Positions 34,274 through 42,850 of a DNA stretch of 64,000 nt are shown in pieces. The notes beneath the pieces were generated by a model. The model was not told the origin of the DNA. It saw only the letters and a program-made list of their open reading frames with translations, and did no database searches. The position numbers were made by a program, and so were the translations under genes. Within the stretch, counting starts at the first letter, position 1; every line of letters starts with the position of its first letter. This stretch comes from BD2-11 sp965115885 (GTDB lineage Bacteria > Gemmatimonadota > Gemmatimonadetes > Longimicrobiales > Gaopeijiaceae): NCBI GenBank assembly GCA_965115885.1, contig OZ220479.1, positions 620,001 through 684,000 of the forward strand. The letters run 5' to 3'.

Positions 34274-35584
34274 ATGGGCCCGGAGGGATCGCGCGCCGCC
34301 AGGCGGGTCGCCCTGCGGACGCTCGCCGCCTGCGCCCGGGGACAGCGTCTGGACCGCGCCCTGGACGCGCGCGCGGGCGCCCTGAAGCCCCGCGACCGGC
34401 GCTGGACGCACGCCCTCGTCTACGGGGTGGCGCGGTTGCGCGGCCGCCTGGACCACGCCCTCGCGCGTCACGCGCACGGGGGGCTCGAGCGCCTCGATCC
34501 GGCGGTGCTCGACCTGTTGCGCATGGGCGCCTACCAGCTGCACTGCATGCACGGCGTGCCCGCCTACGCGGCGGTGTCCTCCACGGTGGAGCTCGCGCGC
34601 GCGACCGGTGCGGGTCGGGCGGCGGGGCTGATCAACGCCGTCCTGCGCGCATCGGCGCGCGCCGGAATGGGCGCGGACGCCTTCCCCTCTCCCGACGCCG
34701 ACCTCGAGGGCCATCTCACTCACTGGCATTCCCATCCCCGCTGGCTGGTGCGGCGCTGGCTGGCCCGCTGGGGCGCGGCCGACGCCGAGGCGCTCCTGCG
34801 CCACGACAATCGGGTTCCCGGGCTTTTCTTCCGCCCGGTGGGCATCGAGGTCGCCCGCGCGCTCGAGCGGCTGCGGGCGGCCGGGATCGCCGCCGCCGAA
34901 GCCGGGCTCGGCTCCGGTAGCGTGCGCCTCGAGGACGGGACCGATCCCGAGCGCGCCCTCGAAGCGGCGCCCGGCGTCGTCCAAGACCCCGGCGCCGCTT
35001 TGGTGGCGCGCTACGCCGCCCCTCCGCCGGGCGCCCTGGTCGCCGACCTGTGCGCCGCCCCCGGGGGCAAGGCGCTGGCGCTCTCCGAGCAGGCCGGTTA
35101 CGTCGTGGCCGCGGACCTTTCCCCGGCCCGCCTCGGGCGGGTGGTCGCCGCCGCCGCCCGCCTCCGGGCCCGGGTCGGCGTCGTGGTCGCCGACGCCGGC
35201 GCCGCGCCCCTCCGTCGGGCCGACGTCGTCGTGGTGGACGCGCCGTGCAGCGGCACGGGGACTCTGGCCCGCCGCCCCGACGCTCGCTGGCGCCTGTCCG
35301 AGACGGATCCCGCCGTCCTCGCCGGCGTCCAGTCCCGAATGCTCGCCCGCGCGTCCGCCGTCGTCGTCCGCGGGGGACTTCTGGTGTACTCCACGTGTAC
35401 ATTGGAGCCGGAGGAAAACGACGAGGTCGTGGACGAGTTCCTTGGCCGAAGCTCCGATTTTCGCCTGGAAGCTCCCGAAGACATGGATCCGCACGTTCTG
35501 GACGAGCGCGGCGTCTTGCGCGTCCTGCCGCAGCGCACGGGGTTCGACGGTGCCTTCGCGGCGCGCCTGCGCAGAGTCCGGTGA
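34274..35584 (+). CDS. rsmB: 16S rRNA m5C methyltransferase RsmB (Sun/Fmu)
   Basis: The 436-residue protein has the NusB-like N-terminal RNA-binding domain (residues 8-135: ARRVALRTLAACARGQRLDRALD...LRMGAYQLHCM) and a SAM-dependent C-terminal domain. SAM binding is at LCAAPGGKALALSE near 260; the motif IV catalytic site DAPCSGTGTLARRPDARW is near 325, and the motif VI cysteine is in YSTCTLEPEEN. It methylates C967 of 16S rRNA. Its TGA overlaps the GTG of the PASTA gene. Confidence 0.96.
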   Translation: MGPEGSRAARRVALRTLAACARGQRLDRALDARAGALKPRDRRWTHALVYGVARLRGRLDHALARHAHGGLERLDPAVLDLLRMGAYQLHCMHGVPAYAAVSSTVELARATGAGRAAGLINAVLRASARAGMGADAFPSPDADLEGHLTHWHSHPRWLVRRWLARWGAADAEALLRHDNRVPGLFFRPVGIEVARALERLRAAGIAAAEAGLGSGSVRLEDGTDPERALEAAPGVVQDPGAALVARYAAPPPGALVADLCAAPGGKALALSEQAGYVVAADLSPARLGRVVAAAARLRARVGVVVADAGAAPLRRADVVVVDAPCSGTGTLARRPDARWRLSETDPAVLAGVQSRMLARASAVVVRGGLLVYSTCTLEPEENDEVVDEFLGRSSDFRLEAPEDMDPHVLDERGVLRVLPQRTGFDGAFAARLRRVR

Positions 35585-36537
35585 AGCTGGGAGGCTCGAT
35601 CGGCCGGCGTCGGCCCGGGCGTCGCGCCCGCGCCAAGCGGCGCGCTCGGAGGAAAGGACGGCGTCCCCGCGCTTCGCGGTCGGGCGACGTCTTCGGCCGC
35701 GCCCTGCGCGTCCTCCTGCTGGCGGTCTTCGCCTTCGGCACGGGCTATGCGATCGCCGCCCGGGTCGTCTTTCCCGCATCCGAGCCGCCGCCGGAGCTGC
35801 TGGAGGTGCCCGATCTGGCCGGACTGGACCAGCGGGAAGCGGTCGCCCGAGCCGAGGCGGCGGGACTTGCGCCGGGGGCCGTCGATTCGATGTTCCACCC
35901 CGTCGCTCCCGCCGGCTCCGTCCTGGGACAGAGTCCGCTGCCCGGCCAGCTCGCCGTTCCGGGGACGGCCGTCGAGCTGGCGGTCAGCTTGGGCGCGGAA
36001 TGGCGGGCCGTGCCCGACGTGGTCGGCGAGCCCGGCCGCAGGGCGCGCATCCTGCTCGGCGCGAACGGCTTCTCCGTCGCCGTGGACACCGTCGAGTCCG
36101 ACGAACCCAGGGGCGAGGTGGTCGCCGTGGAACCGGAGACGGGAACCGGCGTGCATCTGCCCTTCGAGGTGCGGCTCGCGGTCAGCTTGGGTCCGCCGGT
36201 GGTGGAGATGCCGCTCCTTCTGGGGCTCGACCGGGAAGAGGCGACCGCCTTGCTCGACTCCCTCGGGCTCTTCGTCGTCGAGGTCGAACGGGAAGCGTCC
36301 GCCCGGGGCGGGCCGGTCGCGGTGATCGGGCAGGATCCGCCCCCGGCGCGCACGGTCGAGGTGGGCTCCGGGGCGACGCTGACGGTCGGCGACCGCGCCC
36401 TGCTGCCGACCGATCTCCCCGCGCGCGACACCGCCGGGGCCGGGAACAATCCTCGGAGGCGGGAACAAGAGAGGAAACAGGACACGATAGGGACCGCGCG
36501 GCCCGAGTCCGCGGGTTCCGGGAGACGTCGGACATGA
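35581..36537 (+). CDS. Membrane-anchored PASTA-domain protein (no kinase domain)
   Basis: The 318-residue product has a strongly basic 35-residue cytoplasmic start, one membrane helix (41-61) and three PASTA domains outside (about 73-137, 141-204 and 206-270), each with the VPDLxGLDxxEA-type opening. PASTA domains bind peptidoglycan fragments in Ser/Thr kinases and penicillin-binding proteins; here neither enzyme domain is attached. The tail after 275 is hydrophilic and likely disordered. It is coupled by overlap to rsmB before it and the TlpA gene after it, so the role may be structural or as a subunit for a separate kinase. Confidence 0.88.
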   Translation: MKLGGSIGRRRPGRRARAKRRARRKGRRPRASRSGDVFGRALRVLLLAVFAFGTGYAIAARVVFPASEPPPELLEVPDLAGLDQREAVARAEAAGLAPGAVDSMFHPVAPAGSVLGQSPLPGQLAVPGTAVELAVSLGAEWRAVPDVVGEPGRRARILLGANGFSVAVDTVESDEPRGEVVAVEPETGTGVHLPFEVRLAVSLGPPVVEMPLLLGLDREEATALLDSLGLFVVEVEREASARGGPVAVIGQDPPPARTVEVGSGATLTVGDRALLPTDLPARDTAGAGNNPRRREQERKQDTIGTARPESAGSGRRRT

Positions 36538-37091
36538 TCCGCAGACCTTCGCGCATCCCGTATCTAGTGGCGTTGCTGGGCGCCGGCGCGCTCGTGCTCA
36601 TGGCCTGGGTCGGCCGGGGGCGGTTTCAGCCTGCGGGCGTCGGCGCCGACGCGCCCGCCTTCGCGATCCCCGACCTCCGGGGCGAGCCGGTTTCCCTGGC
36701 GGACCGCCGCGGACGGGTCGTGCTGGTCAACATCTGGGCCACTTGGTGCGGCCCGTGCGTCGTGGAGATGCCCTCGATGCAACGGCTCTACGAACGGCTC
36801 GGCGAGGAGCCGTTCGACATCCTCGCGATCAGCGTGGACGCGGCCCGGGGCGAGACCGACGAGGCGGGCAACCCCGGCGGCGACGTGGCCCGCTTCGTCC
36901 GGGAGCACGGGCTCACCTTCACGATCCTGCACGACGCCTCCGGGCGCATCCGGCAGACCTACCGAACCACTGGAGTGCCCGAGTCCTTTCTGATCGGCAA
37001 GGACGGGGTCATCTACAAGAAGATCGCGGGAGCAACGGAGTGGGATTCCCCGGAAAACCTGGCACTGATCCAGCGGTTGCTGGCGGACTGA
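36534..37091 (+). CDS. TlpA/ResA-like membrane-anchored thioredoxin
   Basis: The 185-residue protein has an N-terminal signal anchor (11-26) and a thioredoxin/AhpC-TSA domain. The active site is WCGPC with Cys72 and Cys75 after VVLVNIWAT; the cis-Pro segment TGVPESFLIGKDG is near 140-152. Such proteins reduce disulfides on the outer side of the membrane, often for cytochrome c maturation, which would serve the several c-type cytochromes nearby. ATG overlaps the PASTA stop. Confidence 0.92.
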   Translation: MIRRPSRIPYLVALLGAGALVLMAWVGRGRFQPAGVGADAPAFAIPDLRGEPVSLADRRGRVVLVNIWATWCGPCVVEMPSMQRLYERLGEEPFDILAISVDAARGETDEAGNPGGDVARFVREHGLTFTILHDASGRIRQTYRTTGVPESFLIGKDGVIYKKIAGATEWDSPENLALIQRLLAD

Positions 37092-37108
37092 AGCTGCTCT
37101 GGCGGGCG

Positions 37109-37783
37109 TTGGAGCCGGGGCGCAACTCCACCCCGATGCTCGCCGCGCTGGCGCTGGCCGTCGTCCTCTGGGTCGTGGTGCAGATGGAGCAGCCGGAGCG
37201 CCGAACCTTCGACGGCGTCCCGGTCCGGGTGCAGATGAACGACCCCCAGTGGGCGGTCTCGGGCGCCCCGGCCCCCGCCCGCGCCACCCTTCGGCTCGCC
37301 GGCACCGCCCGGCAGCTGTTGCGTCTCGCCGGAAACCAGCCCCTGATCATGGTCCCCGTGGACGCCGTGGGCTCCGCCGACACCTCCCTCACCATCGATC
37401 GCAACTGGGTGCGGCTGCAGGGCGTCGAGGGCGTGGTCGTGGAGGCCGTCGAGCCGGCCACGGTCTCCGTCGCCTTCGAGCCCATGGTCGCGGTCGAGGT
37501 GCCCGTCGCCCCCAACGTGGTCGGCTCCCTCCCGGACGAACTGACGCTGGTCGCCCCGCCCACCGCGTCCCCCTCGTCGATCCGCGTCATCGGGCCGGCA
37601 AGCCGGGTCGCGGAGTTGGGCGCCATCCAGCTCGATCCCCTGGACCTGTCGCGCATCGCGCGCTCGCAGGCGGTGCGGGTCGGGGTCGGGGTCGGGGTCT
37701 CGGGCGAGTGGATCAGCTTTTCGCCCGACACGGTCGAAGTGCGCTTCGATCTCGCTCGTCGGCAGGAGCCGCCGAGGCGGTGA
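37109..37783 (+). CDS. YbbR-domain membrane protein (CdaR-like)
   Basis: About 224 residues: one N-terminal helix (MLAALALAVVLWVVV) and two or three YbbR beta domains outside the membrane (FDGVPVRVQM..., VAVEVPVAPNVVGSLPDELTL...PSSIRVIGPASRV). In Firmicutes CdaR regulates the diadenylate cyclase CdaA; no cyclase gene is adjacent here. The start is uncertain: TTG 37109 is used, but GTG 37040 (overlapping the TlpA gene) and ATG 37136 are possible. A VRVGVGVGV stretch is encoded by a small GGTCGG repeat. Confidence 0.82.
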   Translation: MEPGRNSTPMLAALALAVVLWVVVQMEQPERRTFDGVPVRVQMNDPQWAVSGAPAPARATLRLAGTARQLLRLAGNQPLIMVPVDAVGSADTSLTIDRNWVRLQGVEGVVVEAVEPATVSVAFEPMVAVEVPVAPNVVGSLPDELTLVAPPTASPSSIRVIGPASRVAELGAIQLDPLDLSRIARSQAVRVGVGVGVSGEWISFSPDTVEVRFDLARRQEPPRR

Positions 37784-38820
37784 GCGACCCGCTCGTTCTC
37801 GGGATCGAGACCAGTTGCGACGAGACCTCGGCGGCCGTGCTCCGCGGCGCGCACGACCTCCACGCGCACGTCATTCTCTCCCAAGACGTGCACGCCGTGT
37901 ACGGCGGCGTGGTCCCGGAGCTCGCGGCGCGCGCGCACCTGCAGGTGGTCGGCGACGTCGTGGCGCGCGCGCTGGACGACGCCGGATGCGCGCTGGCGCA
38001 ACTCGACGGCATCGGCGTGACCGCCGGTCCCGGTCTGATCGGGGCGTTGCTGGTCGGCGTGTGCTGGGCGAAGGCGGCCGCCTACGCCTCGGGCGTTCCC
38101 GTCGTGGGGGTGCACCACATGGAGGCCCATCTGTTCGCGCCCCACATCGAGGATTCCGCCGCGGAGCCGCCCTTCGTGGCGCTCCTGGTCTCCGGCGGGC
38201 ACACCCTGCTTCTGCACGCCAGCGCCTGGGGCGCGTATCGGTTGCTGGGACAGACCCGCGACGACGCGGCCGGGGAAGCGTTCGACAAGGTGGCGCGCCT
38301 GCTCGGGTTGCCCTATCCGGGCGGAGCGCCGTTGGAGGCGCTCGCGCGGGAGGGCGACCCGGAGCGGTACGCTTTCCCGCGACCGCTGCTCGCTTCCGGG
38401 GGACCGGATCGCGCCGGAGCGTTGGACTTCTCCTTCAGCGGGCTCAAGACCGCGGTCGCGACCCGGATCGCGGCGCTCGAGGCGAGCGGCGACCTCGACG
38501 CCGAACGCGCGCACGTGGCCGCGTCGTTCCAGGCGGCGGCGATCGACGTTCTCGCAACCCGAACGGCGCAGGCGGTGGAGCGCACGGGCACCGAACGGAT
38601 TTTGGTGGCCGGGGGCGTGTCCGCCAACGGCGCCCTGCGCCTCGAGTTGCGCAGGCGACACGCCCCCGGGGTCCGGCTCTTTCACGCGAGCCCTCGACTC
38701 TCGGTGGACAACGGGGCCATGGTCGCCCGCGCCGCGGCGTTTCGCCTGCTCCGGGGGGAGGCCTCCGACGTCGACCTCTCGGCGAACGCCTCGCTCCCGT
38801 TCCCGGGCCTCGGCGAATGA
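37780..38820 (+). CDS. tsaD: tRNA N6-adenosine threonylcarbamoyltransferase
   Basis: The 346-residue ASKHA-fold enzyme transfers threonylcarbamoyl to A37 of ANN-decoding tRNAs. It starts VSDPLVLGIETSCDETSAAVL, has the iron-site motif HHMEAHLFAPH near residue 110, SGGHTLLLH near 133, FSGLKTAV near 220 and GGVSANGALRLELRRR near 275. GTG 37780 overlaps the YbbR stop (GTGA). Partners tsaB, tsaE and tsaC are elsewhere. Confidence 0.97.
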   Translation: MSDPLVLGIETSCDETSAAVLRGAHDLHAHVILSQDVHAVYGGVVPELAARAHLQVVGDVVARALDDAGCALAQLDGIGVTAGPGLIGALLVGVCWAKAAAYASGVPVVGVHHMEAHLFAPHIEDSAAEPPFVALLVSGGHTLLLHASAWGAYRLLGQTRDDAAGEAFDKVARLLGLPYPGGAPLEALAREGDPERYAFPRPLLASGGPDRAGALDFSFSGLKTAVATRIAALEASGDLDAERAHVAASFQAAAIDVLATRTAQAVERTGTERILVAGGVSANGALRLELRRRHAPGVRLFHASPRLSVDNGAMVARAAAFRLLRGEASDVDLSANASLPFPGLGE

Positions 38821-38880
38821 CGACGTCCCTCCCGTCCGCTTCCGCCCGCCCCGAACGCCCCTCCTAACCCCTGGCGGACC

Positions 38881-39741
38881 GTGTATCCGATCCTGTTTCG
38901 CTTCCCCGAATGGCTGCCGATTCTCGGCGGAGCGCCGGTCACTTCGTTCGGCGTCATGCTCTTTCTCGCCTTTCTCGCGGCCGGCTACCTTCTGCGCGCG
39001 GGCATGAGGGAGAACGGCATCGACCCCGACCGCGCTTGGGACTTGGTGTTCGCCGCGGTGGTCGGGGGCGTCGTCGGAGCCAAGCTCTACTACGCGTTCC
39101 TCAACTTCCCGCGCCTCGTCGAGAATCCGCGTTTTCTGTTCTCGCGCGGCGGGTTGGTGTGGTACGGGGGCTTCCTCGGAGGAGCCGCGGCGGTCCTCTA
39201 CCGGATGAAACGGCTCGGGCTGCCGGTGCGGCGGACCAGCGACCTCGTCGCCCCGTGCCTGGCGATGGCCTACGCGATCGGGCGCGTCGGATGTTTCCTC
39301 GTCGGCGACGACTACGGCCGCCCTACGGCTTCGTGGGTGGGAATTCGCTTTCCCGCCGGCTCGCCCCCGAGCTCGGTGGACAACTTGGCGCGCTTCGGCA
39401 TCGAGGTGGACCCGGCCCTGGTCGAACGCTACGGACAGATCGTGCCGGTGCACCCCACGCAACTGTACGAGGTCGCCATGGCGCTGGCGATCTTCGCGGT
39501 CGCTTGGCGCCTCCGGGGCGTCCGCCGCCCGCCGGGCTGGCTGTTCGCGCTGTGGTTGTCGCTCGCCTCCGTCGCGCGCTTCCTGGTCGAGTTCGTGCGC
39601 GCCAAGGACGACCGCTTTCTGGGCAGCCTCACCGTCGCCCAGGTCATCAGCTTGGCGCTGGCGGCGGCGGCGGCGGCGGCGATGATCCGTCTCGCTTCCC
39701 GAAGCGGCGGGGCGCGGTCGAAGGCGGCGGGGGCGCAGTGA
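38881..39741 (+). CDS. lgt: Prolipoprotein diacylglyceryl transferase
   Basis: The 286-residue inner-membrane enzyme lipidates the lobox cysteine of prolipoproteins. About seven membrane helices are visible, with the signature GRVGCFLVGDDYGRPTA near residue 134, HPTQLYEVA near 200 and a GGLVWYGGFLGG segment near 90. The start is GTG 38881. Near the C-terminus, eight alanines (about 259-266) are encoded by a GCG repeat. The 60-base gap after tsaD may hold a promoter. It serves the many lipoproteins seen in this window. Confidence 0.96.
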   Translation: MYPILFRFPEWLPILGGAPVTSFGVMLFLAFLAAGYLLRAGMRENGIDPDRAWDLVFAAVVGGVVGAKLYYAFLNFPRLVENPRFLFSRGGLVWYGGFLGGAAAVLYRMKRLGLPVRRTSDLVAPCLAMAYAIGRVGCFLVGDDYGRPTASWVGIRFPAGSPPSSVDNLARFGIEVDPALVERYGQIVPVHPTQLYEVAMALAIFAVAWRLRGVRRPPGWLFALWLSLASVARFLVEFVRAKDDRFLGSLTVAQVISLALAAAAAAAMIRLASRSGGARSKAAGAQ

Positions 39742-40610
39742 CCGGCCCCGACGGCGCCTTCACGATCCTTCACGGCTCGGACCTGCACTTCGGCCGGCCG
39801 CACGCGCCCGCGGCGGCCGCCGACTTCCTGGCCCTGGCGCACGACGCCTCGCCCGACTTGATCGCGCTCTCGGGGGACTTCACGCAACGGGCCAAAACCC
39901 GGGAATACGCGGCCGCGGCCGCATACCTGAAGCGGCTTCCGCGGGTCCCGCTGGTGGTCACGCCCGGCAACCACGACGTGCCTCTGTACCGGCTCTGGGA
40001 GCGCGTCAACGCGCCTTTCCGAAACTATCGGCGCTGGATCTCCGACGAGCTGGACAGCGTGCACCAGGTCGGCGGCGCGGTCGTGGTCGCGCTCAACACC
40101 ACCACGCCCGACCGAGCGATCGTGAACGGCTACCTGGACGACGAGCAGCTGGAGCGCGCGGCGGCGGCGTTCGCTCGGGCGGAGCGGGCGGGGTTGCGCG
40201 TCCTGGTGGTGCATCACGCGCCGGTCGGCGCGCCCGGCGGGGACCGCATCGCGGTCCTTCCCCGCGCCCGGCGCGTCGTGCGCCGACTGGCCGGGATGGG
40301 CGTGGATCTGGTGCTGTTCGGCCACCTGCACCGCGCCTTCGCCGCCTCGGGCCGGCGCAGCAAGGGCGCGGCGGCGGAGGATTCGTCCGTGCTGCTGGTG
40401 TGCAGCGGCACCACGGCGTCCGACCGGGGACGGGCATCGGAGCGGGGCAGGAACAGCTGCAACCTGGTGCGGGCGACGGAGGACGAGATCGCGGTGACCC
40501 GGTATCTGCGCTCCTCCTCGGCGGACGGTTTCCTGCCGATCGCGCGCGAGGCCTTCCCCCGCCGCGCCTTCGCGCACGCACGGTCGCCGGGGATCGCGAG
40601 TCGCGCGTGA
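39738..40610 (+). CDS. Calcineurin-like metallophosphoesterase
   Basis: The 290-residue protein has the full metal-site order: GSDLHFG near residue 13, SGDFTQ near 46, TPGNHDVP near 75, VHHAP near 158 and GHLHRAF near 198. This resembles the CpdA/Icc-like and YaeI-like groups, which hydrolyse phosphodiesters; the substrate cannot be told. No signal peptide is present, so it is cytoplasmic. GTG overlaps the lgt stop and its TGA overlaps the tamA start. Confidence 0.9.
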   Translation: MTGPDGAFTILHGSDLHFGRPHAPAAAADFLALAHDASPDLIALSGDFTQRAKTREYAAAAAYLKRLPRVPLVVTPGNHDVPLYRLWERVNAPFRNYRRWISDELDSVHQVGGAVVVALNTTTPDRAIVNGYLDDEQLERAAAAFARAERAGLRVLVVHHAPVGAPGGDRIAVLPRARRVVRRLAGMGVDLVLFGHLHRAFAASGRRSKGAAAEDSSVLLVCSGTTASDRGRASERGRNSCNLVRATEDEIAVTRYLRSSSADGFLPIAREAFPRRAFAHARSPGIASRA

Positions 40611-42850
40611 CGCGGGGCCGGCCGACACGCGGGCCGCCGCCGCCCCGGGCGGCGGCCGCGGCGTTTCTCGCCGTCCTGTCCGCCGCCGCGCCCGTCGCCG
40701 CCGCGGTCCAGGACGAACCGGAAGAGGTCGCGGCGCTCCGCTTCGAGGGCAACGAGGTCTTCTCCGACCGCACGCTCGGCGCCTCCATCATGACGCGTCC
40801 GACCGAGTGCCGACACTGGCTACTCTCCCTCTTCTGCTGGTCGGGAAGTTCCTTCGCCATCGACGAGCGCGTTTTCGGTCCGCGCGAGTTCGAACGCGAC
40901 GTGGTGCGTCTGCGTCTGTTCTACTATCGGCACGGATACCGGGAGGCGCTCGTCGAGCCGATTCTGGAGCGCACCGGGGAGGGGGTTCGGATCACCTTCC
41001 GGATCGAGGAGGGAAGGCCGGTGCTCATCGACGCCCTGGTCTTCGACGGGATCGGCTCGTCGGGCGGCCCGGAGCTCCTCGACGACCTCCCGGTGCGCAC
41101 GGGGGATCCGCTCGACCAAGCGGTGCTGGACGCGGCCCGCGACTCCCTCTCGATCCGGTTGCGCAACGCCGGGTACGCCCGCGCCGAGGTCCTGCTCGAC
41201 ATCCTGATCCCCGCAGCGCAGCCGTACGGCGCGCGCGTCGCCTTCGACGTGTTCCCGGGACCCTTGGCGCGCTTCGGGCCGATCTCCATCGACGGAAACG
41301 ACCGGGTGGACCGAGGCGTCGTCCTGGGCATGATTCCCTTCCGCGAAGGCAGCGTCTACGACGCCGGGCTCGTTCTCGAGGCCCGTCGCAACCTCTACGG
41401 CATGGAGGTCTTCAGCAACGTCGTCCTGGAGGAACCGGACTCCGCGCCCGACAGCGTGGTCCCGATCGCGGTGACGGTCGTCGAGGGCGACGTCCACCGG
41501 TATCGCGCGGGGGGCGGCTGGAGCACGGCCGACTGCTTCAACGCCGAAGCCAGCTGGACCAGCCGCAACTTCTCCGGCGGCGGGCGCCGCCTGCAGTTGC
41601 TCGGACGTTTGGCGAACGTCCTGAACGCACCGCTCAACTCCACGCTCTGCCGCGACGCCGGCACCGGCCCCTACGGCCGCCACAACTGGTCGCTCTCCGC
41701 CCAGTTCTCCCAGCCCCGCCTCTTCAGCCTGCGCACCTCCTTCGCGGCCAACGTGTTCTGGGAGCGCCAGAGCCTGCCCGACCTGTTCGTCCGCCAGAGC
41801 CTGGGCGTCGATCTTTCGGTCACTCGGGGGGGGGCGCCGGGCCACGCGCAGACCGTCTTCGTTCAGCCGACGGCGGGAAAGCTGGACGCGGCGGACGTCT
41901 TCTTCTGCTCGAGCTTCCTGGTGTGCGACCCGGAAGGCATCGAGGTGCTGCAGCGGAGCAACTGGCTGTCGCCCGTGGGCCTTCGCATCTCCCACGAGCG
42001 GGTCGGCCGGGGGTTCGGCCCCGCCCTGGGGTATTCGCTGCTCGCCGAGATCGAGCACGCTTCGCGGCCGACCGGATCCGATTTCGTCTACAACTTGGCG
42101 GTGGGCGAGGCGTCGGGATTCCGCGAGCTGCGGGGCGGCTGGATCGTGGCCGGACGCGTGCGCGCGGGATGGCTCGACGCCGGGGGGTTCGGGGGGCTGG
42201 GCCGGGAGGCGGGCGCCGAGATCGCGCACCCGCAGAAGCGGTTCTACTCGGGCGGCGCCACTTCGGTGCGCGGCTTCGCGCACAACCAGCTGGGTCCCCG
42301 AGTGCTGTTCGCGGACGTGGAAACGCTGTTGTCCGGGACCGGCGGGGCGGGCGCGTGCACTCCGGCTCAGATCGTCGATCTGAGCTGCGATCCCCGCACG
42401 CTCGGCGACGACCGCTTCGCCTCCAACCCCACGGGAGGCAGCCGGTTGATCGAGGGCAACGTCGAACTGCGCGTTCCGTTCCGTTCCGTGGACTGGCAGG
42501 GGGCCCTGTTCCTGGATTTCGGACAGGTTTGGTCCGGCGACAGCTTCCGGGACCCCGCCGACCTCGAATGGACGCCGGGAATCGGGGTCCGCTACTTCAC
42601 CGCCGTCGGCCCGTTGCGGCTGGATCTGGCGTACCGGTTCAGCGGAGGGGAGCGGCATCGCGTTCTGACCTCGGGCATCCGGCCCTACGACCCCGCCTCG
42701 GACCGTTCCGAGGAACGGCTGGCCGTCGCGCCCGACTTCGTCCGTTCCGGCGAGCTGGAGATCCTGTCCCACCCGGTGCTCTACGGCGAATCGGCGGATT
42801 GGTCGCTGAGCCGACTCCAGCTCCATCTCTCCCTAGGGCAGGTGTTCTGA
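40607..42850 (+). CDS. tamA: TamA/BamA-family (Omp85) outer-membrane assembly protein
   Basis: The 747-residue product has a signal peptide (about 1-32), POTRA-type modules (about 38-350, for example VAALRFEGNEVFSDRTLGASIM and LARFGPISIDGNDRVDRGVVLGMIPF) and a 16-strand barrel of the bacterial surface antigen family. The L6-like motif VRGFAHNQLGPR (in GGATSVRGFAHN) and the final strand ending LHLSLGQVF, with terminal Phe, are typical of Omp85 proteins. Adjacency to a TamB gene favours TamA over BamA. It would help insert outer-membrane proteins or link to lipid transport. TGATG joins it to tamB. Confidence 0.9.
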   Translation: MTRGRPTRGPPPPRAAAAAFLAVLSAAAPVAAAVQDEPEEVAALRFEGNEVFSDRTLGASIMTRPTECRHWLLSLFCWSGSSFAIDERVFGPREFERDVVRLRLFYYRHGYREALVEPILERTGEGVRITFRIEEGRPVLIDALVFDGIGSSGGPELLDDLPVRTGDPLDQAVLDAARDSLSIRLRNAGYARAEVLLDILIPAAQPYGARVAFDVFPGPLARFGPISIDGNDRVDRGVVLGMIPFREGSVYDAGLVLEARRNLYGMEVFSNVVLEEPDSAPDSVVPIAVTVVEGDVHRYRAGGGWSTADCFNAEASWTSRNFSGGGRRLQLLGRLANVLNAPLNSTLCRDAGTGPYGRHNWSLSAQFSQPRLFSLRTSFAANVFWERQSLPDLFVRQSLGVDLSVTRGGAPGHAQTVFVQPTAGKLDAADVFFCSSFLVCDPEGIEVLQRSNWLSPVGLRISHERVGRGFGPALGYSLLAEIEHASRPTGSDFVYNLAVGEASGFRELRGGWIVAGRVRAGWLDAGGFGGLGREAGAEIAHPQKRFYSGGATSVRGFAHNQLGPRVLFADVETLLSGTGGAGACTPAQIVDLSCDPRTLGDDRFASNPTGGSRLIEGNVELRVPFRSVDWQGALFLDFGQVWSGDSFRDPADLEWTPGIGVRYFTAVGPLRLDLAYRFSGGERHRVLTSGIRPYDPASDRSEERLAVAPDFVRSGELEILSHPVLYGESADWSLSRLQLHLSLGQVF

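Noticed and set aside
37676..37702. GGTCGG repeat in the YbbR gene as a regulatory element
   Set aside because: It is only three to four imperfect units, in frame, and encodes a VGVGVGV strand-like stretch.
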